From the NCBI GenBank assembly GCA_011772595.1, contig WVZH01000432.1:94828-110348 (forward strand): a stretch of 15,521 nt of DNA. The letters run 5' to 3'. The notes under the pieces are model-generated. The model saw only the letters and a list, made by a program, of their open reading frames with translations, was not told where the DNA came from and ran no database searches. This document shows, piece by piece, positions 13,226 through 15,521 of the stretch. Numbering within the stretch: position 1 is the stretch's first letter; each line of letters opens with the position of its first letter. Origin of the DNA: Anaerolineales bacterium (GTDB lineage Bacteria; Chloroflexota; Anaerolineae; Anaerolineales; E44-bin32). A program made the position numbers and the translations under genes.

Positions 13226-15521
13226 TCATAGAAGTGAGACTGGATCGACGTCTACGGTCCACCCCTCAGGTAGTTTTTCTGGGATGAGTGGCAGGGGATC
13301 GGCGGCACGGACAACGATGTGCCAGCGGTACAGTCCGCGCACTTTTCGGAAGAAGCATGGGGCGGGCCCGATCAAGTCGGCCAGTGCTTGCTTGGAGGCG
13401 ATATTGCCTTTGAGGGTGCCTGCCAAGCGTTGGGCGGCTGCTTCGGCCGTCGATGCAGAGGCGCTGCGTAGGACGAGGCGAACCAAACGTTTGAATGGTG
13501 GATAGCCTAAGTCTTTGCGATGCTCTAATTCTGCTTTGAAAAACGTTGAATAGTCGTGTTGGGCTGCGGCGCGAATGGCGTAATGTTCGGGCTGATAGGT
13601 CTGCAGGACAACATGGCCTCCGAGCAAGCCTCGGCCTGCTCTACCGGCGACTTGTGTGAGGATCTGGAATGTACGTTCGGCGGCTCGAAAGTCAGGCATA
13701 TTGAGCCCAACGTCGGCGGAGACTACACCAACCAGGGTGACCAAAGGAAAATCGAGTCCTTTAGCAATCATTTGGGTGCCGACGAGCACGTCTGCTTTGT
13801 GATTGGCAAAGTTGGCTAGGATGATTTCGTGGGCTCCTTTCTTGCGCGTGGCGTCCCAATCCCAGCGCAGGGTACGCACCCTAGGGAGCAGGGCCTCAAG
13901 CTCGCCTTGTACACGCTGTGTTCCGGCGCCGAAATGTTTGATACGGTCACTTTCACAATTAGGACATTGCTTTGGATGTTGACGGTTATATCCACAGTGA
14001 TGGCACATTAAGTCTTCGCGTGCGCTGTGGTAGGTGAGATGGGCCTCGCAACGCGGACAACTCAGCACCCAACCACAATCCCTGCAGAACACGTACGTGG
14101 ATGTACCACGGCGGTTGAGGAAGAGGATCGCTTGCTGACCGGCCTCGAAGGTATGAGTGAGCGAGGTCTGTAGAGCGCGGCTGAAGATTGACCGGTTGCC
14201 AGCCCGCAGTTCCTGTCGCATGTCGATGACCCTAACGGGTGGGAGCTCGATGTATTGAGCTTCGCTCTCGGCTTTGCGGTAGCGTGAAGTCACACCGAGA
14301 CGTGATGCCTGTCGGGTGAGGCGCTCGCGGTGACCGAGTATTCGATTCGGCAAAGAAAGCCGCTGCAATTCGCTGCGGTCTGCGCGGAACGAATTCACGA
14401 TGTCTGGGGTGGCGCTGCCGAGAACACAGGTAGCGTTGAGGATGGTGGAATAGGCCAGCGCGGCTTCGCGGGCATGATAGCGTGGTCCTCGTCCGTGTTG
14501 TTTGTAGGATTCGTCGTGGGATTCGTCAACCACGATGAGGCCAACGTCAGAGAAGGGCGTGAAGAGTGCGCTGCGAGCGCCGACGATAACATGAAGCGAC
14601 CCGTCGCGACAGCGACGCCAAGTATCGAAGCGTTCGCCGTCGGAAAGCTGTGAGTGGATCAAGCCAACCTGGCCTGGGAAGCGCGCTAAGAAGCGGCGCA
14701 CGGTTTGTGGCGTAAGAGCAATTTCGGGGACGAGCACGATGGCACGGCGACCCTGCTCGAGAGTCTCTGCGACGGCTCGCAGGTAGATTTCTGTCTTGCC
14801 GGAGCCGGTGACACCATGGAGTAAGAATTGGGATGGGGCGGTATCGGGTTTATCGGTGAGCGCCGCGCGGATCTGCTTCCATACGATCATCTGATCGGCT
14901 GTCAGGACGGGTGGGCGACTGGGCACGTAGTCGATCGATTCCAAGGGATCACGCCATATCTCCGCTTCGCCCAATGCGATGAGACCTCGTCGTTCCAGAT
15001 AGCGTAAATCGGTGAGCTTGGCTCCATGTTCTGCGTAGAGCCACGTGACCTCGAGAGGTTCCCCCTCTTTGATGAGTATTTCTAAGACGTTCTTTCGCCG
15101 TTGCGCGGCCTCGCTGCCCGTACGCCCCAGATCTTGGAAATTCTCCTCCGCAATTTGTGGAGAGACAGCCAGCCGGGCAGTACGGACACGTCGGGCGCGT
15201 GAGCGTGGTGGTTCGAGGACGGAGTTTGACTCCAGCGCACCACGGCGGGCGAGATCCTCCACTGCTCGACGCCATTGTCGTCGTGGCATGGCACGCGCGA
15301 TTTGCCTCCCTCGAAGGGCTCCGCGGCGCTTCAGAAGATTTATGAGTTGCTGTTGAGTAGGCGTCTCAGCTTCCACCTTCTGGTCGAGGAGCGTGTAGAG
15401 GGTGTCGGCCTTTTGGCTGAGACCGGGTGGGAGCATCATTGTGAGACAGTCGATCAGTGGGGCCAGGGTTTGCGTGTGGATCCAGCGGGCTAATTCGAGT
15501 TGATGTTCTGTAAGGACAGGT
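13226..15521 (-). CDS. priA: Primosomal protein PriA, replication restart helicase (N-terminus outside window)
   Basis: The frame is open to the right edge. 27 residues upstream of the first in-window ATG (15439) still match PriA (LTEHQLELARWIHTQTLAPL before MMLPPGLSQ), so the gene starts beyond the window and the 3'-DNA-binding domain is mostly missing. Numbering from that Met: Walker A GVTGSGKTE (209-217), motif II VVDESH (303-308), GSATP (341-345), LFLNRRG (439-445), eight zinc-binding cysteines at 452, 455, 461, 464, 479, 482, 492 and 495, GTQMIAKGLDFP (554-565) and VAGRAGRG (597-604). PriA recognises stalled forks and reloads the replicative helicase. Motif II reads DESH where DEEH is usual. 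About 30 extra residues (~366-398) follow motif III before the second helicase lobe. Confidence 0.95.
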   Translation of the reverse strand, partial: PVLTEHQLELARWIHTQTLAPLIDCLTMMLPPGLSQKADTLYTLLDQKVEAETPTQQQLINLLKRRGALRGRQIARAMPRRQWRRAVEDLARRGALESNSVLEPPRSRARRVRTARLAVSPQIAEENFQDLGRTGSEAAQRRKNVLEILIKEGEPLEVTWLYAEHGAKLTDLRYLERRGLIALGEAEIWRDPLESIDYVPSRPPVLTADQMIVWKQIRAALTDKPDTAPSQFLLHGVTGSGKTEIYLRAVAETLEQGRRAIVLVPEIALTPQTVRRFLARFPGQVGLIHSQLSDGERFDTWRRCRDGSLHVIVGARSALFTPFSDVGLIVVDESHDESYKQHGRGPRYHAREAALAYSTILNATCVLGSATPDIVNSFRADRSELQRLSLPNRILGHRERLTRQASRLGVTSRYRKAESEAQYIELPPVRVIDMRQELRAGNRSIFSRALQTSLTHTFEAGQQAILFLNRRGTSTYVFCRDCGWVLSCPRCEAHLTYHSAREDLMCHHCGYNRQHPKQCPNCESDRIKHFGAGTQRVQGELEALLPRVRTLRWDWDATRKKGAHEIILANFANHKADVLVGTQMIAKGLDFPLVTLVGVVSADVGLNMPDFRAAERTFQILTQVAGRAGRGLLGGHVVLQTYQPEHYAIRAAAQHDYSTFFKAELEHRKDLGYPPFKRLVRLVLRSASASTAEAAAQRLAGTLKGNIASKQALADLIGPAPCFFRKVRGLYRWHIVVRAADPLPLIPEKLPEGWTVDVDPVSLL

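Overview
The window looks like chromosomal core DNA of a moderately GC-rich bacterium. The set of a ClpC-type protease ATPase, a four-domain S1 protein with acidic tails, a fused ChlI/ChlD-type chelatase protein and a DegV protein would fit a member of the Chloroflexota (Anaerolineae or relatives). That placement is inference from the gene mix, not from a marker comparison. I see no phage genes, insertion sequences, CRISPR arrays, tRNA or rRNA genes.

Left part (1-5063): the end of a YprB-like RNase H-fold nuclease with a TPR-like tail (+), converging on a fused AAA+/VWA metal-chelatase protein (-). The latter shares a 119-base divergent promoter region with a four-S1-domain RNA-binding protein (+). 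The tail of the S1 protein holds nine tandem 27-bp units, and a strong terminator follows it.

Middle (5064-11535): clpC, radA and dnaA, all on the + strand and each apparently its own transcription unit. Strong intrinsic terminators follow the S1 gene and clpC. dnaA is preceded by about 590 bases of partly AT-rich non-coding DNA with nested inverted repeats, a good promoter and a structured leader of roughly 190 nt. It is followed by about 415 bases in which I find no gene.

Right part (11536-15521): a - strand block in the order priA (entering from the right edge, N-terminus missing), an NTF2/SnoaL-like small protein and degV. It ends at a hairpin terminator that faces dnaA. Between priA and the NTF2-like gene lies a degenerate tandem array of an 8-bp palindrome-rich unit.

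Most of the genes are housekeeping: replication initiation and restart (dnaA, priA), recombination (radA), protein quality control (clpC) and translation (S1). The most interesting signal is inside the chelatase gene. A run of ten A lies exactly at the ATPase/VWA junction, has an SD-like GAGGAAG 11 nt upstream, and is followed by stop codons in both other frames within a few codons. This is the layout expected if slippage makes a short ChlI-like subunit and a full-length ChlD-like subunit from one gene.
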